Source of the DNA: CAIURC01 sp043777315
Lineage (GTDB): Bacteria; Verrucomicrobiota; Verrucomicrobiia; Chthoniobacterales; Chthoniobacteraceae
Assembly (NCBI GenBank): GCA_043777315.1
Contig: JAYVPW010000033.1
Span: 17,804 to 81,803, forward strand
Direction: 5' to 3'
DNA length: 64,000 nt
Positions within the stretch are counted from its first letter, which is position 1; each line of letters begins with the position of its first letter. The position numbers were made by a program, and so were the translations under genes. Below are positions 35,045-43,751 of this stretch, one piece after another. The notes under the pieces are model-generated. The model worked only from the letters and a program-made list of their open reading frames with translations. It searched no databases and was not told the origin of the DNA.

Positions 35045-36938
35045 CGGTTTCGTCGATGACGTGGAGGTTGAACTTCAGGCCGCGCTCCTGGCTGAACTCT
35101 TCGACCGCGCGGCGGCAGCCGTCCCAAAATCCGTAGTCGTCGATCTGGATGCGCGCGCCCGTCGCGACTTGATCGAAGAGGTTGTCGAAGATGTCGCGCG
35201 TCGAGCTGTGCCAGTCGCCGTCCATGTGCAGAAACGCGATGCCGCCGATGCGCGCGCGATTGGCCGGGAGCGTTTCGCCGAACAATCCGGGGAGCGGCTC
35301 GACGATCTTTTCGACGCCGAGTTTTCGCAAAATTTCGCGGAGCGAATCGACCGGGGCGGCGCAGGTTCCGGTGCCCCAGCCGATCGCATCCGCCTGCTGC
35401 CCGCGGTGCGTGTCTGCTGCCTCGGCGGCCGGCATGCCTTCGAAAGTGTCGCAGGAAAAGAGCGTCCGCGGCCGGCGCGAATGGCGCGCGATCACGGCGG
35501 CGAGCATGGCGGAGGAGCCGCCCGCCGCGACTCCGCACTCGACGAAATTCCCCGGCAAATCCTCGACGCAAACTTCGCGGGCGAGCCGGAAGAGACTCCA
35601 GAGCCGCGGCACCGAGAGCATCGTGTACGGTCGCACGGCGGCAAATAGTTCGCGGAACTCCGCGTCGTCCGGAAGCTCCGCACCAGCCGCCTCCACGGTC
35701 TGGAGCAGGGCGGTCGCGTCGGAGTTGTCGGGAAAGAAACGAAGCTCCTCTTTCAATGCCTCGGTCGCCGCTCCGGTCTGCCGCTGCCGCAGAAAATAAA
35801 GTGCGCGCAGGAGGTCGATTCCGCGCTGCGCCACACGTCCAGCTTTGAGCGAATTGAGCTGCGCAAAAAGCTCCGGGTCGGCCACTCGCTCGAGCCGGCG
35901 GCGCGCCCAGCCGAAGCCGCGCGGGGTGAGTAGATCCGCCGCGGCCGCGGGCCGGCCGGTGAGGTCGAGCAGGCGTTGGAGGAAGCTCAGCATGATGTTC
36001 CCTCGTGGGCTGAAATGCTTGTTCCTGCGAGGCTTCGGAGCGATTGGCGGCGGCGAAAAAACGGCATTCTGAACGTAGCGGTCGGCGGCGGAGTTGATTT
36101 CGATGTCGGCAGGATGGCGGAGCGGAAAATCGACGTCGGCGAGCGATCCATCCACACCTGCGAGGGTTTCACTCTTGGTGTGCGTGCCGTCGGAGCCGAA
36201 GCCGATATTGACCACGAGATTGCGCGCCGGCGTGGCGGTGACGAAGCCGCGCGACCAGCAGACAAACGTCCAGACATAGGCCCACGAGCTGATTTTCCTG
36301 CGGTGCGTGAGATCAAAAATATTCCGCCAGTAAGCCGCGTGGACTGGCTCCGAGAAAAGTTCGCCGAGCCAGCCGCGGTCGCGCAGTTCCGGCCATTGCG
36401 CCATCGAGTCGTCGAACAGCGACCACGCCCGCCGCCACGTCGCCCAGCCCCAGCAGTGCGGATATTTGGAAAAGTAGTACGAGGCATCGCAGGCAAAAGG
36501 TTGCTGCTGGAAATTGTCACCAGTGATGACTCCAACGCGAGGCTCGTCACGAAATCTCGCGAGAAGTTCCGCGCAAAAAGGAAAAAAACTCGGCGAGGGA
36601 ACGCAGTCGTCTTCGAGCACGATCGCCTCCTCGACGTGGCGGAACGCCCAATCCAAACCGGACGCGACTCGGCGGCGGAGGCCAAGATTCTCGTCGGCGA
36701 AATCGCGCTGCACGTCCGCCGGCCAATCGATCGCGCGCCCGATCAACGCGCGCACTTCCGCGCACGCTGCAGCATCGCCGGGGACGCTGGCGCGCGGCCC
36801 ATCGGCGACGACGAAGATGCGGGTCGGGCGCGCCGGACGGAGCGCGTCGAGCATGCGCCGGGTCACGTCCGGGCGGTTGAAAACGAGGAGCACGATCGGT
36901 GTCGCGCAGGGCTCGGCGAGAGGCGCGGAATCAGGCAC
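35025..36938 (-). CDS. Fused glycosyltransferase and TylF/MycF-type methyltransferase
   Basis: One 637-residue frame without any stop joins two proteins. Residues 1-315 are a GT-A glycosyltransferase-like domain (PIVLLVFNRPDVTRRMLDAL, VVADGPRASVPGD, AIVLEDDCVPSPSFF, CWGWATWRRAW). Residues about 316-637 are a TylF/MycF-type O-methyltransferase (ELFAAVRPYTMLSVPRLWSL, FVECGVAAGGSSAML, FLHMDGDWHSSTRD, IQIDDYGFWDGCR). The junction passes through an ATG at 35993 preceded by GAGGGAAC, which could also start the methyltransferase separately. The GTG start at 36938 overlaps the FkbM gene by 8 bases. The fusion would couple sugar addition to O-methylation. Confidence 0.8.
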   Translation of the reverse strand: MPDSAPLAEPCATPIVLLVFNRPDVTRRMLDALRPARPTRIFVVADGPRASVPGDAAACAEVRALIGRAIDWPADVQRDFADENLGLRRRVASGLDWAFRHVEEAIVLEDDCVPSPSFFPFCAELLARFRDEPRVGVITGDNFQQQPFACDASYYFSKYPHCWGWATWRRAWSLFDDSMAQWPELRDRGWLGELFSEPVHAAYWRNIFDLTHRRKISSWAYVWTFVCWSRGFVTATPARNLVVNIGFGSDGTHTKSETLAGVDGSLADVDFPLRHPADIEINSAADRYVQNAVFSPPPIAPKPRRNKHFSPRGNIMLSFLQRLLDLTGRPAAAADLLTPRGFGWARRRLERVADPELFAQLNSLKAGRVAQRGIDLLRALYFLRQRQTGAATEALKEELRFFPDNSDATALLQTVEAAGAELPDDAEFRELFAAVRPYTMLSVPRLWSLFRLAREVCVEDLPGNFVECGVAAGGSSAMLAAVIARHSRRPRTLFSCDTFEGMPAAEAADTHRGQQADAIGWGTGTCAAPVDSLREILRKLGVEKIVEPLPGLFGETLPANRARIGGIAFLHMDGDWHSSTRDIFDNLFDQVATGARIQIDDYGFWDGCRRAVEEFSQERGLKFNLHVIDETGVWLTK

Positions 36939-37617
36939 GGGCGCGGTAGAGAATGTCGTGGTGGCTGAGCTCGGCGACGGCTTCGTAGCGCTCGCCGAGA
37001 TAGGCGTCGATCGCGGGGCGGTCGCGGACTTCGATGAGAAAAAAGCGCGGGCGGATGCGCTCGAGATCGAGGCCGCGGAGCGCCGGGAGTTCGTAGCCTT
37101 CCACGTCGAGCGAGAAGAAATCGACGCGCTCGATCCGGTGCTGATCGAGCACTTCGGTGAGCGTGCGACCGGGCACTTTGACTTCGTAACTTTGCGCGAT
37201 GCCCTGCACCTCGCGGCCTTTGTCGAGATGCGCACGGTCGGCTTCGTCGGAATTCATCGCGCCTTTCACGAGCGACATGAGGTTGCAGTAATTCATGGTG
37301 ATCTCTTTTCCGGCGTCTTCCGGCGCGACGAGCGCGCAGTTTTCGACGACGCACCGCGGGCGGTTTTTGCGGCAGCGGGCGGCGAGTTTCGGGATCGGCT
37401 CGATGAGCAAACCGCGCCAGCCGCGGAAGCATTCGTAAAAAAGCGTGTTGCTGAAACTGAGACCGTCGTTCGCCCCCGCCTCGACAAAAAAGCCGCGGCG
37501 GAAGTCGAGCCACGGGCGGAGTTTCAAGTCGAGTTCATCGAGCGCAAAAGAGCGTTCAGGCGGGCGCAGTGCTGTCGGCAGCATGCGGTGGAGGGTTTCT
37601 CGGAGGCTAAATTTCAT
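36931..37617 (-). CDS. FkbM family methyltransferase
   Basis: The 228-residue protein has the FkbM layout: RRGFFVEAGANDGLSFSNTL near the N-terminus (GANDG loop), LIEPIPKLAARC after strand 2, and RVDFFSLDVEGYELPALRGL, the FkbM signature. FkbM enzymes O-methylate sugars or polyketides. It is the first gene of the long minus-strand run, so the promoter for the operon is expected upstream of 37617, in the region that contains the large family F hairpin shared with the divergent acyltransferase gene. Confidence 0.87.
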   Translation of the reverse strand: MKFSLRETLHRMLPTALRPPERSFALDELDLKLRPWLDFRRGFFVEAGANDGLSFSNTLFYECFRGWRGLLIEPIPKLAARCRKNRPRCVVENCALVAPEDAGKEITMNYCNLMSLVKGAMNSDEADRAHLDKGREVQGIAQSYEVKVPGRTLTEVLDQHRIERVDFFSLDVEGYELPALRGLDLERIRPRFFLIEVRDRPAIDAYLGERYEAVAELSHHDILYRARA

Positions 37618-37661
37618 CGGGAAAGCGTTCCGACTTTCCCGAGCGGTTGCGGCGGAAATAC

Positions 37662-37792
37662 GGTCATCCTGAGCGAAGTGAAGCGCCAGCGGAACGCAGT
37701 CGAAGGACCTCTTGCTTTTCTCCCGGGCACGCGCGCAACGGGGAGAAGTAAGAGGTCCTTCGACTCCGCTGCGCTCCGCTCAGGATGACGGC
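37662..37792. repeat. Repeat family F, copy 2 (130-base inverted repeat)
   Basis: The left arm (37662-37723) begins GGTCATCCTGAGCGAAG and runs through AGTCGAAGGACCTC. The right arm (37741-37792) is its near-complement, ending CGCTCAGGATGACGG. A TTTTCTCCCGGG/GGGGAGAAG pair extends the stem to a short loop. It fills the gap between the divergent FkbM and acyltransferase genes. Confidence 0.88.
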
Positions 37793-37880
37793 TTTGTCCC
37801 TCACCGCTCGTGCGGACTTTTGCATGGTGGAACGTGCGCGTCTCTGCCCAATTTGCGCTGCTCCTGCGGGGGCGCATCAC

Positions 37881-38999
37881 ATGGGAATGTTCCGATTTCT
37901 GCTCGCGCTGGCCGTGCTGATCCAGCACGGCGGGCCGCTGTTCGGGCTGAAATTGACCGGCGGCCGGCTGGCGGTGCAGGCGTTTTTCATCATCTCGGGA
38001 TTCTACATGACGCTGATCCTCGATGGAAAATACGCGCATCTGAAGCGGCCGTATTTCGTCTTCATCGGCAACCGGCTGCTGCGCCTTTTCCCCGCGTATC
38101 TGGTGATCCTGGCGCTGACGCTCGGCTCGTTTTTCATCGTGCAGAGCGCGACGGGGATGCAGGTGGCCACGCGGTGGGGCGGCATCCCGGAGTGGCTCAA
38201 ACAAGCGGGCGGGATGACCGTCGGCGCGAGGCTCGCACTCGCTTTCGCGAACCTGCTGATGCTCGGCCAGGACTGGGTGCTTTTCACCGGCTACGATCAC
38301 GCCAGCGGCGCGCTCGCATTCGCCGCGAAGCCGCTCCAGCAGACGATCTCCGGCTATCGCTTCCTGCTCGTGCCGCAGGCGTGGACGCTCGGCATCGAGC
38401 TCACGTTTTACTTCGTCGCGCCGTTTATCGTGCGGCGGCGCTGGTGGTTCGTCGCCGCGCTGTTGGCGGCAAGTCTCGGGCTGCGCGCGTTCACTTTTTA
38501 CTCGCTCGCTTTGAATTTCGATCCGTGGACCTATCGCTTTTTCCCGCACGAGCTCGCGCTCTTTCTGGCCGGTTGTCTCGGGTGCAAAATCTACGAATCC
38601 TGGCTCGCGGGTGCGTTGCGGAATCGACGCTGGATCGGCCTCTCGGCGCTCGTCGCCATTCTCGGGGCGACCATTTTTTATCCAGCGATCCCGCTCGCGG
38701 AAAAGCACACCTGCTACCTGCTCGCCGCCGCGATCTGCATCCCGGTCATCTTCGCGCTGACGAAGAACTGGCGCTGGGATCGCAGCCTCGGCGAGCTCTC
38801 GTACCCGATCTACATCAGCCATGTTTTCGTCCTGCCGTATGCCGCGCTCGCGGCGGGAAAAATGACCGCTGTCTCGCTGCCCGTCCTGCTCCTCGCAGGC
38901 ACGCTCGCGCTCGCTTGCGCGATCCATTTTTTGCTCGAAAGACGCATCGATCGGATCAGGCAGCGGCGGGTGGCGCGGAGCGAGGAAACCGCCGGCTGA
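37881..38999 (+). CDS. Membrane-bound acyltransferase (acyltransferase 3 family)
   Basis: The 372-residue protein has about ten hydrophobic segments and the acyltransferase-3 signs: an N-terminal FLLALAVLIQHGG with the conserved histidine, FFIISGFYMTLIL, and RLLRLFPAYLVILAL with the conserved arginine. Such enzymes (OafA/NodX types) add acetyl or other acyl groups to polysaccharides across the membrane. The ATG at 37881 is chosen because the first membrane segment begins right after it. The last 44 bases overlap the convergent gene at 38956. It probably acylates the glycan made by this locus. Confidence 0.85.
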   Translation: MGMFRFLLALAVLIQHGGPLFGLKLTGGRLAVQAFFIISGFYMTLILDGKYAHLKRPYFVFIGNRLLRLFPAYLVILALTLGSFFIVQSATGMQVATRWGGIPEWLKQAGGMTVGARLALAFANLLMLGQDWVLFTGYDHASGALAFAAKPLQQTISGYRFLLVPQAWTLGIELTFYFVAPFIVRRRWWFVAALLAASLGLRAFTFYSLALNFDPWTYRFFPHELALFLAGCLGCKIYESWLAGALRNRRWIGLSALVAILGATIFYPAIPLAEKHTCYLLAAAICIPVIFALTKNWRWDRSLGELSYPIYISHVFVLPYAALAAGKMTAVSLPVLLLAGTLALACAIHFLLERRIDRIRQRRVARSEETAG

Positions 39000-40578
39000 G
39001 GAGCGCGCAGGCGGTCGTCGCGGCGAGTGCGCTCACCGGCAAAAGGGCGTAGGCGTAGCGCGGACCTCCGAGCGAGCTGAACGCCGTGACGCCGAAATTC
39101 ACGACGAGCGGGAGGGCGAGCACGAGCCCGACGAATGGGCATCGCCAGAGGCAGATTCCGATGCCGAGCAGACCGATCGTCGCCCAAATATCCGGCGTCA
39201 AATCCGCGAGATGAAACGGGTCGCGCCAGCTCGGTGGCGGCGTCCGGAGCCACTGCCGGAGGGCGTCCCAGAGCGCGCGCTGCGCTTCGTCGGCGTGAGA
39301 GAGGGAGTTCGTCGTGTGCAGGAAAAAGTTCTCGCCGTAGCCGCGATACGAAGACTTTTCCAGCCAGCTCAGCCAGCGCAGATGAGCGAGCTTTCCCTTC
39401 CGCTGCTCGGCGGCGGTGAAGTGCTGATAAATCGGCGCGGGCGAGTCGCCGGTGAAGGCGGACCAAGTCCATCCGGACGAGACGAGACCGCAGCGGATTT
39501 TGGTGGTGAGCAGGTTCGGGGAATCCCGCTCGATCATCCGCGAGAGTGTGTTGAGCCGCGCCCGCACTTCGCTGTCCGAGCGGCCCTGCGCGTTCCAGAT
39601 TTTGGCGACCTCGAGCGATTTCGGGTAATCGAAAGAGCGCTCGAAAAATCCCTTCACAGAATCCGCCGGGAGCCAGCCGAGTGCCTCGATGCGCGCGAGC
39701 AAATCCGGGCTCGGCGTCGCATTCACCCACGTCGCGAAGAGCAATTGGTTCGTCCCGAGCCCCGCGGTGAACCAGCGGCCAGTGACCGCCCAGCGGGTCG
39801 CGGGGAGGAACGCAGTGGCGGCGAGGCAAGTTGCCGCGAGATAAAACCACGGCTGCCAGTGGGAGCGGAAAACGTCGAACGTCGAACGTCGAACGTCGAA
39901 CGTCGAAGTCGGAGAAAACGGCGCGCGGCGCTGCCAGAGGACGAGGGCGGCCATCGCGGCGAGCATCACGCCGTTGTAGCTGCGGAATTGGATGACGAGC
40001 GCGATGCAGAGGAGGAGCAGCCGATAATCGCGCGACATGGCGCGCTCCGCGGACCACAGCCGGAGCGTCAGCGCGATGCCGAGGAGGAGCAGCGACGACG
40101 AGATCGACTCGGTCATCAGCGCGTTGTGCATCGACTGATAAAACGGGTGGACGCTGAGCAGCGCGGCTCCGGCGAGGTGCCACCAACTTGGCCAGAGTCG
40201 ATGCGCGGTGAGAAAAATCGCCGCGGTCGCAGTGATGGCGAGCGCGTGCTGGCCGAGCGCGAGCACAGGCCATTGGACGGAGGTCGGGAGCCACCAAAGC
40301 GCGGCCCAAACCGCGGGCAGACCGATGCCGATGTGCGAATACATGAACGTCCCGGCGGCATCGTAGAAACTGCGGAAATCCACGGCGGAATGCAGCGCCG
40401 CGCCGAACGTCGCGAAGACGCTGGAATCGATCCAAAAGGTCGCGCCGAACGCGAGAAACGACCACGCGTGCGTGAGCAAAAGCATGGCTGCGAGGGCGAG
40501 CGCAAAGTGCCGGTGCGTGCGGGTGGCATCGGCCGGCGATCGGCCTGCAGGCAGGGTTTCCGAGCGGTGCGAGGTCAC
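38956..40578 (-). CDS. Multi-pass membrane protein with in-frame family C repeat
   Basis: The 540-residue protein has about eleven hydrophobic segments (AMLLLTHAWSFLAFGATFW, MAALVLW, and others) and a first loop with WIDSSVFATFGAALHSAVDF, a pattern of GT-C-like or glycosyltransferase-associated membrane proteins. Residues 222-236 are encoded by a tandem 9-base repeat and read STFDVRRSTFDVF; this sits in a loop after a basic RRAPFSP segment. The start codon is GTG. The family is not certain; a role in polyprenyl-linked sugar transfer or ligation is possible. Confidence 0.65.
   Translation of the reverse strand: MTSHRSETLPAGRSPADATRTHRHFALALAAMLLLTHAWSFLAFGATFWIDSSVFATFGAALHSAVDFRSFYDAAGTFMYSHIGIGLPAVWAALWWLPTSVQWPVLALGQHALAITATAAIFLTAHRLWPSWWHLAGAALLSVHPFYQSMHNALMTESISSSLLLLGIALTLRLWSAERAMSRDYRLLLLCIALVIQFRSYNGVMLAAMAALVLWQRRAPFSPTSTFDVRRSTFDVFRSHWQPWFYLAATCLAATAFLPATRWAVTGRWFTAGLGTNQLLFATWVNATPSPDLLARIEALGWLPADSVKGFFERSFDYPKSLEVAKIWNAQGRSDSEVRARLNTLSRMIERDSPNLLTTKIRCGLVSSGWTWSAFTGDSPAPIYQHFTAAEQRKGKLAHLRWLSWLEKSSYRGYGENFFLHTTNSLSHADEAQRALWDALRQWLRTPPPSWRDPFHLADLTPDIWATIGLLGIGICLWRCPFVGLVLALPLVVNFGVTAFSSLGGPRYAYALLPVSALAATTACALLSRRFPRSAPPAAA
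39871..39910. repeat. Repeat family C, copy 1 (tandem GTCGAACGT units inside a gene)
   Basis: About four and a half copies of the 9-base unit AACGTCGAA run through the coding sequence of the membrane gene at 38956-40578. Nine is a multiple of three, so the host frame stays open whatever the copy number. Only one arm is present, unlike copies at 49813 and 56113. Confidence 0.88.
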
Positions 40579-40596
40579 GAGGTGGAGTTCGGAAGG

Positions 40597-40676
40597 GGTC
40601 CACGAAAAACACGAAAGTCACGGAAAGGGACGGAAACCAGAGTCCGGTTTCGTGCCTTTCGTGCCTTTCGTGGACC
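40597..40676. repeat. Repeat family G (inverted CACGAAA array)
   Basis: The left arm reads GGTCCACGAAAAACACGAAA with further partial units, and the right arm (40646-40676) is its complement, ending TTTCGTGCCTTTCGTGGACC. It occupies the 129-base gap between two minus-strand genes. The hairpin could act as a transcript-stabilising or attenuating structure, but no T tract follows. Confidence 0.82.
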
Positions 40677-40707
40677 GATCAGTTCGACGTCCATTTTTCG
40701 TGCGGCA

Positions 40708-42147
40708 TCAGGTGAAGCGGAGCTTGCGAGCGGCGAAGAGGACCATGCGCAGGAGCAGCCAGCCGTGGCGCCAGCGGTTGATGTTCGTGCTGCCGTAAGT
40801 CCGGTCGCGGTAGCGGATCGGAACGTCGGCGATTTTCAGGTGGAGTTTGTCCGCGCCGAAGAGCAGGTCGAAGTCGCCGAACGGATCGAAGTCGCCGAAA
40901 AATTTGCGGTTTGCGGCGAGGCGATCGTAGTCGGTGCGGAAGAGGACTTTGGTTCCGCAGAGCGTGTCTTTGACGGGTTGGAGGAGGAGCCAACTGAAGA
41001 TGATGCCGAACGTTTTGTTCGCGCACAGATTCAGAAACTGCATCGCCTCGGATTCCATCGGATAGACGAGCCGGACGCCGTTCGCGAACTCCGCGTGGCG
41101 GGAGGCGACGGCGCTGTAAAACTTCGGCAGTTCCTCGGGCGGGACGGTCATGTCGGCGTCGAGGATCATCAAAATGTCACCAGTCGCGACGGCGAATGCT
41201 TCGCGGACGGCGTTGCCTTTCCCCTTCCCGGACTGCTGGAGAATTTTGATTTTTCGCTCGGGATGCGCGCGTGTGATTTCCTGAATTTTCGCCCAAGTGT
41301 CGTCGGTCGAGTTGCCCTCGATGAAGATCAATTCCGTGCCGCTGCCCATCTCCGGCGTGCGCTGCAGGATCGCCTCGATGTTGCCCGATTCATTGCGCGC
41401 GGGGACGACGACAGAGACGGAAAACTCACGTTCGCGGCGCTGCGGCGGACGCGGGCGGGCGACACCAAAACAACTCAGGCAGAACCACGGGAAGAGCGGC
41501 GCGAGGAAGCGGTTGCAAAACTCCGACAGGCCGGGAATCGGCACGGGCAGAAGGATGCGGGGCTGCACCTTGATTGTCTGCCAGCCGGCGAGATCGAGGA
41601 GATTGTTCACGTCGGCGACGCTGAGCCAGTTGCTTTCCGGCGAGGGTTTGATGAGGCCGAGGCGCTTTCCCGCGCCGAGGATCGGACGCCAGACGAAGTT
41701 GTAAAAATTGAGGAGCAGACGCGTGCCGGGATGCGAGGCGGCGAGGGCGCGCTCGAAGAGCCGCTGCACGTCGGCGGCGAGATTCACGGTGTCGGAGATG
41801 ATGATGAAATCGAAGGTTCCTTCGACTTCGAGCATCTCGCCGGCTTGCACGAAAAAGCGGCCGTGTGGCACGAGCGCACGGGCCTTTTCGATGCGGCGTT
41901 CGCAGAGGTCGATGCCGGTGACGGCGCGGCCGGGGAGTTGCGCAAGGAGGTCGCCGCCGCCGCAGCCGATTTCGAGGACGGACGCGCCGTTGGGGATCAT
42001 CTGCGCGAAATAACGGGCGAGGAGGTCGTGGTAGTTTTGGCTCGCCGCGCTTTTGTCTTCGCCGAGTCCGTCGAAGTAGGCGCGGGTGCGTTCGATCTGA
42101 TCGCGCGTGAGCTGCGGGAGGTCGTCGGTGCCAGGAAGGGCGGTCAT
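40708..42147 (-). CDS. Fused SAM methyltransferase and family 2 glycosyltransferase
   Basis: The 479-residue protein has an N-terminal class I methyltransferase (about 30-200; ASVLEIGCGGGDLLAQL, TGIDLCERRIEKAR, FDFIIISDTVNL) followed by a GT2 domain (about 240-479; VSVVVPARNESGNIEAIL, FIEGNSTDDTW, MILDADMTVPPEELP). The GT2 half resembles polyprenyl-phosphate mannosyl/glucosyl transferases (DPM1 type), with a final WRHGWLLLRMV segment. The ATG at 42147 overlaps the upstream stop as ATGA. This is the second transferase-methyltransferase fusion in the window, with the domains in the opposite order to the 35025 gene. Confidence 0.84.
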   Translation of the reverse strand: MTALPGTDDLPQLTRDQIERTRAYFDGLGEDKSAASQNYHDLLARYFAQMIPNGASVLEIGCGGGDLLAQLPGRAVTGIDLCERRIEKARALVPHGRFFVQAGEMLEVEGTFDFIIISDTVNLAADVQRLFERALAASHPGTRLLLNFYNFVWRPILGAGKRLGLIKPSPESNWLSVADVNNLLDLAGWQTIKVQPRILLPVPIPGLSEFCNRFLAPLFPWFCLSCFGVARPRPPQRREREFSVSVVVPARNESGNIEAILQRTPEMGSGTELIFIEGNSTDDTWAKIQEITRAHPERKIKILQQSGKGKGNAVREAFAVATGDILMILDADMTVPPEELPKFYSAVASRHAEFANGVRLVYPMESEAMQFLNLCANKTFGIIFSWLLLQPVKDTLCGTKVLFRTDYDRLAANRKFFGDFDPFGDFDLLFGADKLHLKIADVPIRYRDRTYGSTNINRWRHGWLLLRMVLFAARKLRFT

Positions 42148-42890
42148 TGCTTTTCCAAAACTACGAGCAGGCGCGTGGAGAAGAGCGCGGGCAGGAGGAC
42201 GAACGGAATTTCGAGCCACTCGATGAGCGGACGGACCGCGCGGGGGTAAAGTTGCGGGCCGCGGAAGCCGCCGGATGCGACGTACGAAAACGCCGGGAGT
42301 TGCTGCACGACGCGGATGTTCCAGCCTTCGAGTTCTGCCGGCCATTCGCGGCGGACGAAGGCGCGGTGGGCGTTGCCCTGCGCGGCGTAGTAGTCGTGGT
42401 TGGCGGGGTCGAAATTCGCGGGCGCGTCCCACTCGACGGGGTCGCAGAGGGCGAGGGGCTCGTGATGAAAGCGGCCGTAAATGAAGCGGCCGAGAGCGCC
42501 CATGTCGGGCTCGAAAAGGAGGACGCGGCCGCCGGGGACGAGGGCGCGGGACCACTCGCGGAGGGCGGTGCCGGGGTGGCGGAGATGATGCCAGACATCG
42601 ACGAGAATGAAGGCGCTGACGGACGCGCCGGCAAAGCTGAGGCGGTAGGCGTTTTCCACGCGATCGAGCCAGGGATTTGGGAAAACGTCGGTGGTAATGC
42701 AGCCGGGAATCCAGCGCTTGATGTTGCCCATTCCCGAGCCGATTTCGACGACGGGGCCGGGGACTTCGCGCGGGAGATGGCGGGCGAGGCGGCGGTAAAA
42801 TGAGCCGTAGAGATCTTCGAGCAGCGGCTTGCGGCGCCACGCTTCCGCGTTCTCGTGGATCTCGACATTGTGCTGTTCGAGCGGGGTCAC
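42144..42890 (-). CDS. SAM-dependent methyltransferase
   Basis: The 248-residue protein has the class I loop GPVVEIGSGMGNIKRWI, strand 2 CITTDVFPNPWLDRV, and ILVDVWHHLRHPGTALREWSRALVPGGRVLLFEPD, a post-II motif very close to ubiquinone and sugar methyltransferases. The GTG at 42890 overlaps the upstream stop as GTGA. The C-terminal part has a hydrophobic segment (EWLEIPFVLLPALFSTRLLVVL), so the enzyme may be membrane-attached. Confidence 0.82.
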   Translation of the reverse strand: MTPLEQHNVEIHENAEAWRRKPLLEDLYGSFYRRLARHLPREVPGPVVEIGSGMGNIKRWIPGCITTDVFPNPWLDRVENAYRLSFAGASVSAFILVDVWHHLRHPGTALREWSRALVPGGRVLLFEPDMGALGRFIYGRFHHEPLALCDPVEWDAPANFDPANHDYYAAQGNAHRAFVRREWPAELEGWNIRVVQQLPAFSYVASGGFRGPQLYPRAVRPLIEWLEIPFVLLPALFSTRLLVVLEKQ

Positions 42891-43732
42891 GAGGCGGGGT
42901 CGGCGAGGGCGAGGACGTTGAGGCTGCCGTTGCCGGGGATGAGTTTTTCGAGGGCGCTCGGGTCGCTCGGGAGGCGGGTGCCGTTGAAGCGCTCGAAGCG
43001 GTAGCCGAGGCCGGTGAGGAATCCGACGAGCTCGGAAAAAGGGTGGCCGTGCTCGACGCAAATGTGCGGGCAGAGCTCGATCAAAATGGGCGGGTGGAAA
43101 CGGGCGAGCGTGGCGCGTCCGCCACGAAGGACGGCGAGTTCGAAGCCATCGACATCGAGCTTCACAAAGTCCACGCGGCTGGTGTCGGAGAGCACTTCGT
43201 CGAGCATCGCGCTGGTCGCGCCAGTCGTCGCGTGCGGCTGGCCGAGATGTTCGGGATGCAAACCCTCGGCGGCTTCGAGCGGCCAGCCGGAACAGATGGC
43301 GTCGGGGACCGCGCCGCCAGCGGTGTCGGTGAGGAGCATTTGGCGCGCGGTGACGACGGATTGGAGGGCGGGATTGAGCGCGAGATTGGCGTTCAATTTC
43401 GCGAAAGCGTAGGCCGTGGGCTCGAAGGCGAAGACGCGTCCTGTGGGGCCGACGGCTTGCGCGAGGGGGAGCGTGTGCGCGCCGATATTTGCGCCGAGAT
43501 CAAGGACGATGTCGCCGGGCTTGATGCGGCTTTGGTAGCTCGCGACGGCGTCCTTCTCAAAAGCACCGAAGAGGAAAATCGAGAAGTCGATGCCTTCGTC
43601 GAGGTCGAGTTCCCAGCGGAGTCCGCCGCGGGTGAAGCGGTCGCGCATCGGCCTGCCGATCAGCCTGCGGCTTAGCTTCACGGCCGAATGCACGATTTTC
43701 GCGAGGGCGATTTTTTGGCGGGTGTTGAGCAA
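42887..43732 (-). CDS. FkbM family methyltransferase
   Basis: The 281-residue protein has GDIVLDLGANIGAHTLPLA (FkbM loop), FAFEPTAYAFAKL, and RVDFVKLDVDGFELAVLRGG, the FkbM signature, then a C-terminal HPPILIELCPH strand. I place the start at a TTG at 43732 because relatives begin with such a basic helix (KIALAKIVHSAVKLSRRL). The frame remains open for 58 codons more, through family D repeat sequence (it would read FPVFLFSCFPDKN), so a repeat-derived N-terminal extension from an ATG at 43831 or 43906 is possible. Confidence 0.78.
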   Translation of the reverse strand: MLNTRQKIALAKIVHSAVKLSRRLIGRPMRDRFTRGGLRWELDLDEGIDFSIFLFGAFEKDAVASYQSRIKPGDIVLDLGANIGAHTLPLAQAVGPTGRVFAFEPTAYAFAKLNANLALNPALQSVVTARQMLLTDTAGGAVPDAICSGWPLEAAEGLHPEHLGQPHATTGATSAMLDEVLSDTSRVDFVKLDVDGFELAVLRGGRATLARFHPPILIELCPHICVEHGHPFSELVGFLTGLGYRFERFNGTRLPSDPSALEKLIPGNGSLNVLALADPAS

Positions 43733-43751
43733 AGCAGAGGGGTGGTTTTTA

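Noticed and set aside
39211..42249. A 1012-residue open frame on the plus strand
   Set aside because: It lies opposite the membrane gene and the methyltransferase-GT2 fusion and has only the biased composition of an antisense frame.
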